Positions 1-7,453 of a stretch of 20,649 nucleotides of DNA are shown piece after piece. Position numbers and translations under genes: made by a program. Position 1 is the first letter of the stretch. Every line of letters begins with the position of its first letter. Location of the stretch: the NCBI GenBank assembly GCA_900546485.1, contig URDK01000042.1, forward strand, positions 1 to 20,649, given 5' to 3'. This DNA is from an uncultured Eubacteriales bacterium. GTDB taxonomy: Bacteria; Bacillota; Clostridia; Oscillospirales; Oscillospiraceae. The notes under the pieces were generated by a model. That model was not told the origin of the DNA. It searched no databases and worked only from the letters and a program-made list of their open reading frames with translations.

Positions 1-478
1 ACACGCCGACCTTGGTGCCGTCGGCGAGTTCGAACACCTTGTTGGCGTCGAACGCGGCCTTGCCGTTGAGCTGGATGTTGGCGGCCACTACGCCGAACTC
101 GGCCTTCTCAAGGATGGTCTGAAGGTTGTCCATGCCGTAGTCGAACTCGTGGTTGCCGAGAGTGGCAAGGTCATAACCCGCGAGGTTCATGAGCTCGACG
201 GCGGTGGCGCCCTTGGAGACGCTCACGCTGGTCGTGCCCTGAATGTAGTCGCCCGCGTCCATGAGCAGGACTTCGGCGCCCTTGGCCTCATACTCGGCCT
301 TGAGCGCGGCAACTTTGGCATAGCCGTCGATAGCACCGTGCACGTCGTTGGTGTGCAGGATCACTATCTGGCCCGCCATTTCACCGGCGGGCTCGGCCGC
401 CGGCTCCTCGGCCAGCACGCCGACGCAAAGCGTGAACGCCAGCGCGATGACCAGGAACAGGGATAGCAGCTTTTTCAT
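1..478 (-). CDS. 5'-nucleotidase / metallophosphoesterase family protein, secreted, N-terminal part (partial)
   Basis: Only the first 159 codons are in the window; the gene runs off the left edge. Residues 1-23 form a signal peptide (MKK, hydrophobic core, cut near VLA-EE). The mature part starts a calcineurin-like phosphoesterase domain of the UshA/5'-nucleotidase type: HTNDVHG at residues 42-48 supplies the first Asp and His metal ligands, DAGD at 74-77 the bridging Asp, and GNHEFDYG at 108-115 the Asn-His pair that contacts phosphate. The family hydrolyses nucleoside 5'-phosphates or related phosphoesters outside the membrane. The C-terminal substrate-binding domain cannot be seen, so substrate and anchoring are unknown. 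Start chosen at the ATG preceded by AAAGGAG. It has its own promoter and is separated from dpaB by a terminator, so it is probably monocistronic at its 5' side. Confidence 0.9.
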   Translation of the reverse strand, partial: MKKLLSLFLVIALAFTLCVGVLAEEPAAEPAGEMAGQIVILHTNDVHGAIDGYAKVAALKAEYEAKGAEVLLMDAGDYIQGTTSVSVSKGATAVELMNLAGYDLATLGNHEFDYGMDNLQTILEKAEFGVVAANIQLNGKAAFDANKVFELADGTKVGV

Positions 479-539
479 GATTACTCTCCTTTTTGACAAA
501 TTTACAATCTCACGGAACTGGCCCGTTAAAGACGACATC

Positions 540-567
540 ATTATACACTTAACCGCCTCATTTGCAA
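540..567 (-). promoter_or_regulatory. Sigma-A-type promoter of the 5'-nucleotidase gene
   Basis: On the minus strand TTGCAA (567-562) is followed by a 16-base spacer and a perfect TATAAT (545-540). Transcription would begin near 533, giving a leader of about 55 bases before the ATG at 478. Confidence 0.7.
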
Positions 568-602
568 ATACGCTGCATGTATTTTTCATGTAAAATTAAG
601 TT

Positions 603-629
603 AAAAAGCGGGGACAAAGCTGTCCCCGC
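603..629 (-). terminator. Rho-independent terminator of dpaA-dpaB
   Basis: A perfect 9-base-pair GC-rich stem (608-616 with 621-629, GCGGGGACA arms, loop of 4) is followed on the minus strand by five T residues (607-603). It lies 42 bases past the dpaB stop codon and upstream of the nucleotidase promoter, so it insulates the two transcription units. Confidence 0.85.
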
Positions 630-670
630 CTGATAACAAACATTTTATATTGTATATGTCTTCTTTCAGC

Positions 671-1243
671 CTACTTCAGCACGGGCTGGAGCTGCCGACC
701 CTCGAGCGCGGCCTCGGCGGCCTCACCCATGCGGGTGAAGTCAGCCTGCAGAGAGGTGGGCTTTCCCGCCGGGTCGTCCTGGCCGAAGGGCACGAAGTAG
801 TAGTTCTTGCGGTTGAGCAGCGCAGCGATGTTTTCCGCGGAGCCCGAGAGCGCGTCGTTGGTGGAGAGCGCGATCACCACGGGTCTGCCGTTGCGCAGGT
901 GGCTCTTGGCCGCCATGGTCACCGCCGTGTCCGTCAGTCCGGTGGCCAGGCGCGCGAGCGTCGCACCGGTGCAGGGTGCTATGAGCAGCACGTCGAAGAG
1001 CCGCTCCGGACCCACGCGCTCCGCCGCGGTTATCGTGCGCATCACGGGTTTGCCCGTCAGCGCCTCCAGCCGGGCGATGAAATCCTCCGCCTTGCCGAAG
1101 CGGCTGTCCGTGCAGGCGGCGGTCTCGCTCATCACGGCGGTAATGTCCCAGTCGGCGGCGAGCTTCTCAGCCTCTTTGAGCACCTTTTCGTATGTGCAAT
1201 AGGAGCCGCAGAGGGCGAGCCCCAGTCTTTTGCGTTCGTTCAC
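671..1243 (-). CDS. dpaB: Dipicolinate synthase subunit B (SpoVFB)
   Basis: Flavoprotein-like subunit that, with DpaA, converts the dihydrodipicolinate-pathway intermediate to dipicolinic acid in the mother cell; dipicolinate is then packed in the spore core. 190 residues, close to the roughly 200 of the Bacillus protein. The flavodoxin/UbiX-like fold shows as LALCGSYCTYEK near the N-terminus, MSETAA near residue 38, APCTGATLARLATGLTD in the middle and the STNDALSGS segment. The start is GTG at 1243-1241; it overlaps the dpaA stop codon in a GTGA arrangement, which points to translational coupling and equal output of the two subunits. Nothing appears truncated. Confidence 0.93.
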   Translation of the reverse strand: MNERKRLGLALCGSYCTYEKVLKEAEKLAADWDITAVMSETAACTDSRFGKAEDFIARLEALTGKPVMRTITAAERVGPERLFDVLLIAPCTGATLARLATGLTDTAVTMAAKSHLRNGRPVVIALSTNDALSGSAENIAALLNRKNYYFVPFGQDDPAGKPTSLQADFTRMGEAAEAALEGRQLQPVLK

Positions 1244-2103
1244 GCCTTTTCATCCTCCAAAATGTTGTACACCGCATCCCGCACCGCCTCGGCCGCCGTC
1301 TGAGGCGACCACTTCCCCGGCAATCCGGGGGCGGTCAGGGCGCGAATGCCGAAGGCGCGCGCGGCATCGAAGTCCGTGCCTCCGGGCGCGGAGGCCAGGT
1401 CCAGGATCAGCGCCCGGGGTCCGAGCTCCGCTATGCGCGACGCCGTGAGCATTGGGGCGGGAACGGTGTTTATGACTATGTCGCGGCCGGCGAGCGCGCC
1501 GGAGAAGTCCCGGGCGTCGGCGCTCTCGAGGCCCTCGGCCTCTATCCAGGCCCGGTTCCCCGCGCTGCGCGCCAGTACGCAGACCTCCGCTCCCAGGGCC
1601 TTGAGCCGTGACGCCAGCGTCCTGCCGACATGGCCCCAGCCCGTTATAAGTACTCGGCTGCGCCAAATCGTGCGCTCCGTCTCTCCGAGCAGAAGGCCTA
1701 TGGCGCCTTCGGCTGTGGCGACGGCGTTAGTGGTCAGCAGCTCCTCGCGCGCGCCGTAGTCGCGCAGCTTCAGCCCCCGGCCCTCGGCCACGGCGTGCGC
1801 CGCGGCTCCCGGCATTCCGCCGCACACCAGCATCCCCGGCGACGCCGCCGCGAACACTTCGCCCAGACAGTGCGTCGAGTCCGAGAGCGGCGCGTTTAAA
1901 AGTCCGCTCCTCGCGGACACCGGCATGGGCAGCAGCATGCAGCCGGCGCCGTCAAGGGCCTCCGCCGCGCTCTCGCAGTGCTTTACGCCCTCGGGCAGCT
2001 CCGCCCGTTCCAGTGCCCAGGCCCGCACCTTGTGTCCGTCCGCGAGCAGCAGTCCGGCGAGCCGTTCCTGTCGTCCGTCGCCGCCGCATAAGGCAAAAAT
2101 CAT
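1240..2103 (-). CDS. dpaA: Dipicolinate synthase subunit A (SpoVFA)
   Basis: NAD(P)-binding subunit of dipicolinate synthase, 287 residues against about 297 in Bacillus subtilis. The N-terminal domain (1-140) carries the family GGDGRQ start; a Rossmann segment ITGWGHVGRTLASRL (about 153-167) binds the dinucleotide, followed by NTVPAPML and the conserved LDLASAPGGTDF and APGLPGKWSPQTA segments. The start ATG is preceded by AAAGGGG at 2121-2115. The gene is followed immediately by dpaB and is read from a sigma-K-like promoter. In Bacillus dpaAB sits beside asd and dapG; here it is instead back to back with thyA-folA. Having the dedicated SpoVF synthase separates this organism from clostridia that make dipicolinate without SpoVF. 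Confidence 0.94.
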   Translation of the reverse strand: MIFALCGGDGRQERLAGLLLADGHKVRAWALERAELPEGVKHCESAAEALDGAGCMLLPMPVSARSGLLNAPLSDSTHCLGEVFAAASPGMLVCGGMPGAAAHAVAEGRGLKLRDYGAREELLTTNAVATAEGAIGLLLGETERTIWRSRVLITGWGHVGRTLASRLKALGAEVCVLARSAGNRAWIEAEGLESADARDFSGALAGRDIVINTVPAPMLTASRIAELGPRALILDLASAPGGTDFDAARAFGIRALTAPGLPGKWSPQTAAEAVRDAVYNILEDEKA

Positions 2104-2128
2104 AAAAGTCCACGCCCCTTTCTCAATC

Positions 2129-2155
2129 TATTCTATGCAATTGCCGCTTGCGGGT
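2129..2155 (-). promoter_or_regulatory. Sigma-K-like mother-cell promoter of dpaA-dpaB
   Basis: On the minus strand AC (2155-2154), a 16-base spacer, then CATAGAATA (2137-2129), which fits the known sigma-K pattern AC-N16/17-CATANNNTA. Transcription would start around 2122, leaving a leader of about 20 bases that begins at the AAAGGGG ribosome site. dpaAB is a sigma-K gene in Bacillus, so site and function agree. A single promoter match by eye is not proof. Confidence 0.6.
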
Positions 2156-2176
2156 GCCGCCGGGATGGTTTATACT
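2148..2176 (+). promoter_or_regulatory. Sigma-A-type promoter of thyA-folA
   Basis: TTGCGG (2148-2153), a 17-base spacer, TATACT (2171-2176). Its -35 element overlaps the -35 element of the opposing sigma-K-like dpaA promoter. An AT-rich stretch follows, then a leader of about 50 bases up to the thyA ribosome site (CTGGAGG, 2217-2223). Confidence 0.65.
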
Positions 2177-2230
2177 TATTTTATATAAATTTTACAGACG
2201 CCGCTCCTGGCGCTATCTGGAGGCCGGAAC

Positions 2231-3064
2231 ATGAGCTACGCCGATGAAATCTTCATAAAAAACTGCCGGGACATCCTTGAAAATGGTTTTTGGGACACCG
2301 AGCAAAACGTTCGTCCTCACTGGGAGGACAACGGCGCTCCCGCGCACACGATCAAGAAGTTCGGCATCGTGAACCGCTACGACCTGCGTGGCGAGTTCCC
2401 CATCCTCACGATACGCCGCACCTACTGGAAAAGCGCAATAGACGAGCTACTCTGGATATGGCAGAAGAAGTCCAACAACATCAAGGACCTCGGCAGCCAC
2501 GTCTGGGACCAGTGGGCAGATGAGAACGGCTCCATAGGCAAGGCCTACGGCTACCAGCTCGGCGTGAAGCACAAGTATCCCGAGGGCGAGTTCGACCAGG
2601 TGGACCGCGTGCTCTATGACCTCAAGCACAACCCCGCCTCCCGCCGCATTCTGACCAACATCTACAACTTTGAGGACCTGCACGAGATGGCGCTCTACCC
2701 CTGTGCGTATTCTATGACCTTCAACGTCACGGGCAACACACTAAACGCCATATTGAACCAGCGCAGTCAGGATATGCTCGCGGCGAACAACTGGAACGTC
2801 TGCCAGTACGCGGCGCTGACCTACATGTTTGCGCAGGTATCCGGCCTCGAGGCCGGCGAGCTGGTGCATGTCATAGCCGATGCGCACATCTATGACCGGC
2901 ACGTACCGATCATTGAAAAGATAATAGAGAACGAACCGAAAAAGGCCCCCAAGCTCATACTGGACGAGAGCGTGAAGGACTTTTACGCCTTCACAAAGAA
3001 CAGCTTCTCCCTGCCCGGCTACGAGTACACGGAGCTGAATGAGAAAATACCCATAGCGGTGTGA
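2231..3064 (+). CDS. thyA: Thymidylate synthase ThyA
   Basis: Cytosolic enzyme that methylates dUMP to dTMP using 5,10-methylene-tetrahydrofolate, releasing dihydrofolate. 277 residues, within the usual 260-320. Visible hallmarks are the paired arginines RRI at 138-140 that bind phosphate, the catalytic cysteine Cys158 in LYPCAYSMTF, the QRSQDM segment at 177-182 (QRSxD of the family), Asn188 in NNWNVCQYA, and DAHIYDRH at 217-224 that contacts dUMP. The start ATG has GGAGG eight bases upstream. folA follows after 21 bases, so the enzyme that regenerates tetrahydrofolate from its product is made from the same transcript. Confidence 0.97.
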   Translation: MSYADEIFIKNCRDILENGFWDTEQNVRPHWEDNGAPAHTIKKFGIVNRYDLRGEFPILTIRRTYWKSAIDELLWIWQKKSNNIKDLGSHVWDQWADENGSIGKAYGYQLGVKHKYPEGEFDQVDRVLYDLKHNPASRRILTNIYNFEDLHEMALYPCAYSMTFNVTGNTLNAILNQRSQDMLAANNWNVCQYAALTYMFAQVSGLEAGELVHVIADAHIYDRHVPIIEKIIENEPKKAPKLILDESVKDFYAFTKNSFSLPGYEYTELNEKIPIAV

Positions 3065-3085
3065 TCCGGCAGAAAAGGAGGACAT

Positions 3086-3565
3086 ATGGACGCTATCGTA
3101 GCAGTGTATTCTGACTGGGGCATCGGCTCCGAGGGCACTCAGCCCATAGTGGTGCCGGAGGACAGGCGGCATTTTGCCCAGCTGACGAGCGGCTCGACGG
3201 TCATAGTCGGCCGCAGGACGATGGAGGACTTCCCCGGCGGCAAGCCGCTGAAGGGGCGCGAGAACCTTGTCATATCGCGCCAGGACACAGAGATCGAAGG
3301 CGCTCGTGTCGTGCACACGCTGCAGGAGGCCGTTGACGCCGCTCAGAACGCAGAAAAGGTCTTTGTCCTCGGAGGCGCCAGCATTTACATGGGGATGTTC
3401 CCATACCTTGACCGTATCTATGTAACAAAAATAGGCGCCACCCCGAAGTCCGACGCCTATTTCCCCAACCTTGACTCTCTGCCCGACTGGAAATGCGTCG
3501 AGGAGGAACCGTTCACCTCCGGCGAGTACGAGTGCAGCTTCTGCACCTACGAGCGGATGGACTAA
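3086..3565 (+). CDS. folA: Dihydrofolate reductase
   Basis: NADPH-dependent reduction of dihydrofolate to tetrahydrofolate; 159 residues, the normal bacterial length. Seen: GIG loop at 12-14, the acidic catalytic residue Asp26 in VVPEDRRHF, VIVGRRTMEDFPGGKPL (cofactor Arg-Arg-Thr region), NLVIS, and the FVLGGASIYMGMFP segment that binds the nucleotide. The usual tryptophan before the substrate loop (PW in E. coli) is replaced by PI at 20-21, a form I associate with clostridial enzymes. AAAAGGAGG ends four bases before the ATG. It is the distal gene of thyA-folA and is followed by a strong terminator. Confidence 0.95.
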   Translation: MDAIVAVYSDWGIGSEGTQPIVVPEDRRHFAQLTSGSTVIVGRRTMEDFPGGKPLKGRENLVISRQDTEIEGARVVHTLQEAVDAAQNAEKVFVLGGASIYMGMFPYLDRIYVTKIGATPKSDAYFPNLDSLPDWKCVEEEPFTSGEYECSFCTYERMD

Positions 3566-3574
3566 AATACATGC

Positions 3575-3612
3575 AAAAACTCCCGTCCGGAAGATCCGGA
3601 CGGGAGTTTTTT
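3575..3612. terminator. Bidirectional terminator between folA and the ABC importer operon
   Basis: A 13-base-pair perfect stem (3579-3591 with 3595-3607, loop AGA) flanked by an A run (3575-3579) and a T run (3607-3612). It ends folA on the plus strand and, read on the minus strand, ends the converging importer operon 26 bases past its last stop codon. Confidence 0.93.
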
Positions 3613-3637
3613 CTGTTTATGCCGCTTATGCCGCGGC

Positions 3638-4771
3638 TTATTCCACGGGCATGGCGCCGACCATGAGATTGTCGTACATCTCCTGGGTCAGGTCGCACTG
3701 ATAGAAGAGCTTGTAGTACTCAGTAACCTCGGTCTGGAGGTCGTACTCACAGTAGTCGGGGTAGAGCAGGGCGCCCAGCCAGAGCATGCCGAGGTAGCGC
3801 TGCACGGACGGAGGGCTGGAGAGCCAGCCGTAGGGGCCGTAGGGGGTCTTATAGTAGTTGCCAGAGCTGATAGCGTCGAGCTGCTGCCAGGCCGTGTCGG
3901 AGCCCACGGTGTCGTAGATGGTATCGGGCGCGAAGATTATGACGTCGGGATTCCAGACCATGATCTGCTCCAGGTCGACCTCATTGCCAAGGCCGGAGGA
4001 AACGACCTCAGGCAGCTCGGCGAGGTTATTCGACATGAGGTTGATGGTCTCGGCGTGGTAGGAGCCCTTGGCGATGACGTTCAGGCCTTTGTCGCCCAGG
4101 CAGTAGAGCAGGCTCTTGCGCGCGCCGTCGGCGTCGACCCTGGCCATCATGTCGGTCATCATGGCGTAGGTCTCCTCGCACCAGGTCGCAAGCTCCTCTG
4201 CCTTCTCGGTCTGACCGGTCAGCTCACCGAGCATGCGGTAAGCCTCAGGCGCGGTCTCAACGGTGGCGTCGATGTGGACGAAGGGGATACCGGTCTGCTC
4301 GGTCAGGCTGTCCATGTCCTCGGCGATGCCGTCCTTGGTGTCGCCCACGTCGATGACGACATCGGGGTCGGCGGCCAGCAGGGCCTCGAGGTCCATCTCG
4401 CCCTTGCCGCCGTAGAGCTGGCCCAGCTCGGGCAGCTCGGAGATGTAGTCGGGCAGATAGAGAGCTATGTCCTCGGCGATGTAGTTGGAGACACCGACCA
4501 TGAGGTCGCCGACCAGCGGGATGGCGTAGACCTGAGTGAGCGGGCCGGAGACGGCGACCTTCGTCACCTCATAGGGCACAGTGACCGTGCGGCCCGTGGA
4601 GTCGGTGAACTCGCGGGTCTCAGGCGTAGTGGTCTCGGCGACGCTCTCGGACGGAGCGGCGGACTCCTCCGCAGGCGGCTCCGAGGTCTGAGTCTCGGTC
4701 TGGCCGCAGCCGGAGAGCAGTCCCGCAAGCAGGCAGAGCGCCAGCGCGAGCACAAGGATTCTTTTCTTCAT
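3638..4771 (-). CDS. ABC transporter substrate-binding lipoprotein, class III (FepB/BtuF/MolA type)
   Basis: Membrane-anchored receptor of the importer encoded just upstream. 377 residues: lipoprotein signal peptide with lipobox LLSGC (Cys22), a Ser/Glu/Pro/Thr-rich linker to about residue 52, then a two-lobe periplasmic-binding fold of the iron-complex family starting FTDSTGRTVTVP and including PDVVID and NPDVIIFAP. The C-terminal lobe has an aromatic, Gly/Pro-rich segment (YKTPYGPYGWLSSPPSVQR) where ligand contacts would be expected. The family takes ferric siderophores, haem, cobalamin and, in Haemophilus influenzae MolA, molybdate or tungstate. Given the molybdenum-cofactor genes upstream I favour an oxyanion ligand, but this is inference. 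It follows the ATPase gene after 48 bases with its own AGGAGG, and being last in the operon is the natural place for a highly translated receptor. Confidence 0.88.
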   Translation of the reverse strand: MKKRILVLALALCLLAGLLSGCGQTETQTSEPPAEESAAPSESVAETTTPETREFTDSTGRTVTVPYEVTKVAVSGPLTQVYAIPLVGDLMVGVSNYIAEDIALYLPDYISELPELGQLYGGKGEMDLEALLAADPDVVIDVGDTKDGIAEDMDSLTEQTGIPFVHIDATVETAPEAYRMLGELTGQTEKAEELATWCEETYAMMTDMMARVDADGARKSLLYCLGDKGLNVIAKGSYHAETINLMSNNLAELPEVVSSGLGNEVDLEQIMVWNPDVIIFAPDTIYDTVGSDTAWQQLDAISSGNYYKTPYGPYGWLSSPPSVQRYLGMLWLGALLYPDYCEYDLQTEVTEYYKLFYQCDLTQEMYDNLMVGAMPVE

Positions 4772-4819
4772 TTTCGGGTTTTCCTCCTGTTTATATATTG
4801 AAAGCCGGGAAACGCAGAT

Positions 4820-5605
4820 TTATTGTCCCCTCGCAACTGAAGAGGGCGTACACACCCTCGCCCTGTCGTCAAAGAGGCTGGAGACCTCGACCTCGACACC
4901 GTAGAGCTGACGCATCATGTCGGAGGTCAGCACATCCTTGGGCCGCCCCTCCGTCAGCACCTCGCCGCCGCGAAGGGCAAGGATGCGGTCCGAGAACATG
5001 TAGCTCTGCTCGGGGTTGTGCGTGGTCTGTATTACGGTATAGCCTTCACGCGCGAGCTCCCTCGCCTGGGTCAGGACGAGCAGCTGGTTGCCGAAGTCGA
5101 GGCTCGCCGTCGGCTCGTCCAGCATGAGCACCGGCGCGCGCTGGACCAGGGCGCGGGCGATGAGCGCAAGCTGGCGCTCTCCGCCGGATATGCGGTGGAA
5201 GCAGCGCTCTGCGAGGTGGGATATGCCTATCTTCTCAAGCGCCTCTTCCACGCGGCGGACGTCCTCCTTCTTCGGCGTGGAGAAGGTTCCGAGACCGCTG
5301 GTCGTGCCCATGAGCACGATGTCGCGCACGCTGTAATTGAAGGCCGGGTGCGAGCTCTGGGGAATGTAGGCAACGAGCTTCGCCGCCTCGCGTATGCTCA
5401 GCGACTTTGCATCGCGGCCCTCGACCGTGATACTGCCCGTGTAGTCGCGCAGCAGGCCCAGGACGCAGCGGAAAAGCGTGCTCTTGCCCACGCCGTTGGG
5501 GCCCAGGATGGAGAGGAACTCCCCCTGCTCGGCCTTGAAACTCACACCGTGGAGCACTTCGCGCTCGCCGTAAGAGAAGCAGAGGTCCTTTACTTCGATA
5601 CTCAA
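4820..5605 (-). CDS. ABC transporter ATP-binding protein (FecE/BtuD type)
   Basis: Cytoplasmic ATPase that drives the class-III importer. 261 residues. Walker A GPNGVGKST near residue 35, Q-loop YIPQSSHPAF, signature ISGGERQL, Walker B VLMLDEPTASLD and the switch histidine in TTHNPEQ are all present. The start is most likely TTG at 5605-5603: it overlaps the permease stop codon (TTGA), has AAGGAGG eight bases upstream, and gives the family N-terminus LSIEVKDLCFSYG; an open frame continues upstream but there it runs against the permease coding sequence. Translation is therefore coupled to the permease. Confidence 0.94.
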   Translation of the reverse strand: MSIEVKDLCFSYGEREVLHGVSFKAEQGEFLSILGPNGVGKSTLFRCVLGLLRDYTGSITVEGRDAKSLSIREAAKLVAYIPQSSHPAFNYSVRDIVLMGTTSGLGTFSTPKKEDVRRVEEALEKIGISHLAERCFHRISGGERQLALIARALVQRAPVLMLDEPTASLDFGNQLLVLTQARELAREGYTVIQTTHNPEQSYMFSDRILALRGGEVLTEGRPKDVLTSDMMRQLYGVEVEVSSLFDDRARVCTPSSVARGQ

Positions 5606-6639
5606 GACTGCTCCCTCCTTCCCGTGATGAGCCAGAGGAAGAACGGCGCGCCGACAAAGGCCGTGAGTATGCCTATCGGTATGCCCGAGGTCGAGATGTT
5701 CCTGGATATGTTGTCCACTATGAGCAGGAAGGTACCGCCGCCAAGCATGCAGCAGGGCATGAGCCAGCGGTAATCCGAGCCGCATATGCGCCGCACCATG
5801 TGCGGGATGACGAGACCTACCCAGCCTATCATGCCGGAGACGGACACAGAGGCCGCGGTCACAAGCGTCGCCGCGACTATGATGCCGACTCTGAGCCTGC
5901 CCGCGTCCACGCCCATGGCCCGGGCCTCGTCGTCGCCCATGGCGAGGACGTTCAGACGCCAGCGCAGCAGATAGAGCGGCACAAGACCGATGAGCATGGG
6001 CCATATGACAAAGCCAAGATCCTCCCACTCCATGCCTGAGAGGCTGCCCATGAGCCAATAGGTGATCTGCGGCAGCTTGTTGGTCGGGTCCGCCGCGAGT
6101 TTTATAAACGAGGTGCCCGCCTGGAAGAGCGAGCTTATCATTATTCCTGCCAGCACCAGTCCCAAAGTCCGCTCGCCCTTTGTGTGCTTGCTCACCCAGA
6201 ATACCAGCACGACAGTGAGCAGGCTCATACCGAAAGCGGCAAAGGTTATGTACATGCTAGAGAGCCCGACGTAAATCGCCAGCGCCGCGCCGAAGCCCGC
6301 ACCGGCCGAGGCGCCCAGCACATCCGGGGCAGCCATCGGGTTCTGGAACACGCCCTGATACGCCGCGCCGGCCGCAGAGAGGCAGGCGCCGACAAGCACG
6401 CTCATCAGCACCCTAGGCAGGCGCACGTTCCAGACCGCCGCCTCCATGGCGTCCGTCCAGAAGGGCTCTATGCCTCCGCCGAAGAGTGAGAGGAACTTGT
6501 TGGCCAGAATGCCGCAAAGCTCCTTGAGCGGTACGGGATAGCGCCCGAACAGGAAGGATACCAGTATGCAGACGATCAGTATGACCAGCAGGAGCACTAT
6601 CGTGCCCGGCCCGCTCAGGAGTCTGTCCTTTTTCTTCAT
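5602..6639 (-). CDS. ABC transporter permease, FecCD/BtuC family
   Basis: Integral membrane channel of the importer, 345 residues, with about ten hydrophobic segments as usual for the family. Conserved segments include RLPRVLMSVLVGACLS, GVFQNPMAAPDVLGASAGA, the cytoplasmic coupling region DDEARAMGVD, GWVGLVIPHMVR, and the C-terminal PIGILTAFVGAPFFLW. I chose the ATG at 6639-6637 (MKKKDR): it lies two bases after the stop of the DUF364 gene and has GGGGAGG upstream; an earlier in-frame start at 6702 would overlap that gene by 60 bases and add a non-family sequence. The gene is closely packed in the order DUF364, permease, ATPase, receptor. Confidence 0.93.
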   Translation of the reverse strand: MKKKDRLLSGPGTIVLLLVILIVCILVSFLFGRYPVPLKELCGILANKFLSLFGGGIEPFWTDAMEAAVWNVRLPRVLMSVLVGACLSAAGAAYQGVFQNPMAAPDVLGASAGAGFGAALAIYVGLSSMYITFAAFGMSLLTVVLVFWVSKHTKGERTLGLVLAGIMISSLFQAGTSFIKLAADPTNKLPQITYWLMGSLSGMEWEDLGFVIWPMLIGLVPLYLLRWRLNVLAMGDDEARAMGVDAGRLRVGIIVAATLVTAASVSVSGMIGWVGLVIPHMVRRICGSDYRWLMPCCMLGGGTFLLIVDNISRNISTSGIPIGILTAFVGAPFFLWLITGRREQS

Positions 6640-6641
6640 TC

Positions 6642-7376
6642 TCAGGTATCCCTCCCCAGCAGGAAGGTGCGCCCATAGGGATAGGGCGGCCCCTCCAGAC
6701 ACTCAGCGGCGTGCCGCCGCGCACCGGCCTTGTCCGTTACCACCATGCCGGCCAGCCGGTCTATGCCAAAGTCCAGCAGCGCCGGGCAGAGCGGCACGGT
6801 CGGCCCCGTCAGGATGACATAGGCGTTTTTGCACAGCTCCAGCAGCCGCGGCAGGGTCTTGTTCACCATCGAACTGCCCGTTATGAGCACGGTGTCGCAC
6901 TCGGGCAGGAGATATTCGCAGGCCGAATCCGGGTAGTCGCCCGGCTTCGGGTGCCGCTCGAGTATGTACACCCGCTTTGCCGTATCCAGCGTCCCGGGCG
7001 GCATACGCAGGTGACCTATGAGCCCCACCGTCTGTCCGGTGAGGTCCAGCCCCCTGGTGCAGTAGTTGTCGTAGGGCTCGGCGCAGCCGAGCTCTGCCAC
7101 GCGCTCCGGCGTATTGTAATACGAATTTATCGCCGCGATGCCGAGGCCGGCCTCCGTGAGGTTCCAGCTCTTTGCCGCCTCCGCCGCGACCTTTATCCGC
7201 ATGCCCTCTACGCCGTTGGGAAAACGTGAGGGTATTGTGTCGCCCTCCGTTGTCATGGCATAGCCCGAGCCGCCGAGGTCGTTCTCCACCAGTGTCCATC
7301 GCTCGCCCGGTATCGCCCGTGAAATCGTCCCGCTCCGCGGCAGTCCCGCGAGCAGCGCGTCATACAGTTCCCACAT
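6642..7376 (-). CDS. DUF4213/DUF364 protein (putative metal-chelate handling, Dhaf_4260-like)
   Basis: 244 residues. N-terminal DUF4213 part (about 1-100, MWELYDALLAGLP and GLGIAAINSYYNT) and C-terminal DUF364 part (about 105-235) with VGLIGHLRMP, a LITGSSMVNKTLPRLLELC helix region and VILTGPTVPLCPALLDFGID. The fold of this family is known from Desulfitobacterium Dhaf_4260 (enolase-like N-domain plus Rossmann-like domain), for which a role in metal-chelate binding has been proposed; no reaction is established. First gene of the importer operon, separated by two bases from the permease, so a job in processing or delivering the imported metal species is likely. Ribosome site is weak (GAGG, six bases from the ATG). 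The upstream region carries nested inverted repeats. Confidence 0.82.
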   Translation of the reverse strand: MWELYDALLAGLPRSGTISRAIPGERWTLVENDLGGSGYAMTTEGDTIPSRFPNGVEGMRIKVAAEAAKSWNLTEAGLGIAAINSYYNTPERVAELGCAEPYDNYCTRGLDLTGQTVGLIGHLRMPPGTLDTAKRVYILERHPKPGDYPDSACEYLLPECDTVLITGSSMVNKTLPRLLELCKNAYVILTGPTVPLCPALLDFGIDRLAGMVVTDKAGARRHAAECLEGPPYPYGRTFLLGRDT

Positions 7377-7398
7377 ATTCGGCCTCTTTTCTTTCAGA

Positions 7399-7440
7399 CT
7401 TTGCGTTTTGTATTTGAATACAAGTCCCTAGGGCGCAAAG
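7399..7440. repeat. Nested inverted repeats upstream of the DUF364-importer operon (possible operator)
   Basis: Outer arms CTTTGCG (7399-7405) and CGCAAAG (7434-7440) enclose inner arms TTGTATT (7408-7414) and AATACAA (7417-7423) and the 8-base palindrome CCCTAGGG (7426-7433). All are exact. The block lies 23-64 bases before the DUF364 start codon, where a metal- or oxyanion-responsive regulator would be expected to bind. I could not identify a convincing -35/-10 pair here. Confidence 0.5.
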
Positions 7441-7453
7441 ATCCCTGTTTTTA

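Noticed and set aside
3086..3565. Dihydrofolate reductase as inactive because the usual PW pair is missing
   Set aside because: The catalytic Asp26 and the cofactor motifs are kept, and the PI variant fits what I know of clostridial enzymes.
4055..4801. Long plus-strand open frame opposite the receptor lipoprotein
   Set aside because: Low-complexity Gly/Leu/Arg-rich translation with no ribosome site; a shadow of the real minus-strand gene with its signal peptide and binding-protein fold.
5606..6058. Upstream extension of the importer ATPase frame
   Set aside because: This part overlaps the permease in another frame and is His/Arg-rich without family resemblance; the TTG at 5605 with its ribosome site gives the normal N-terminus.
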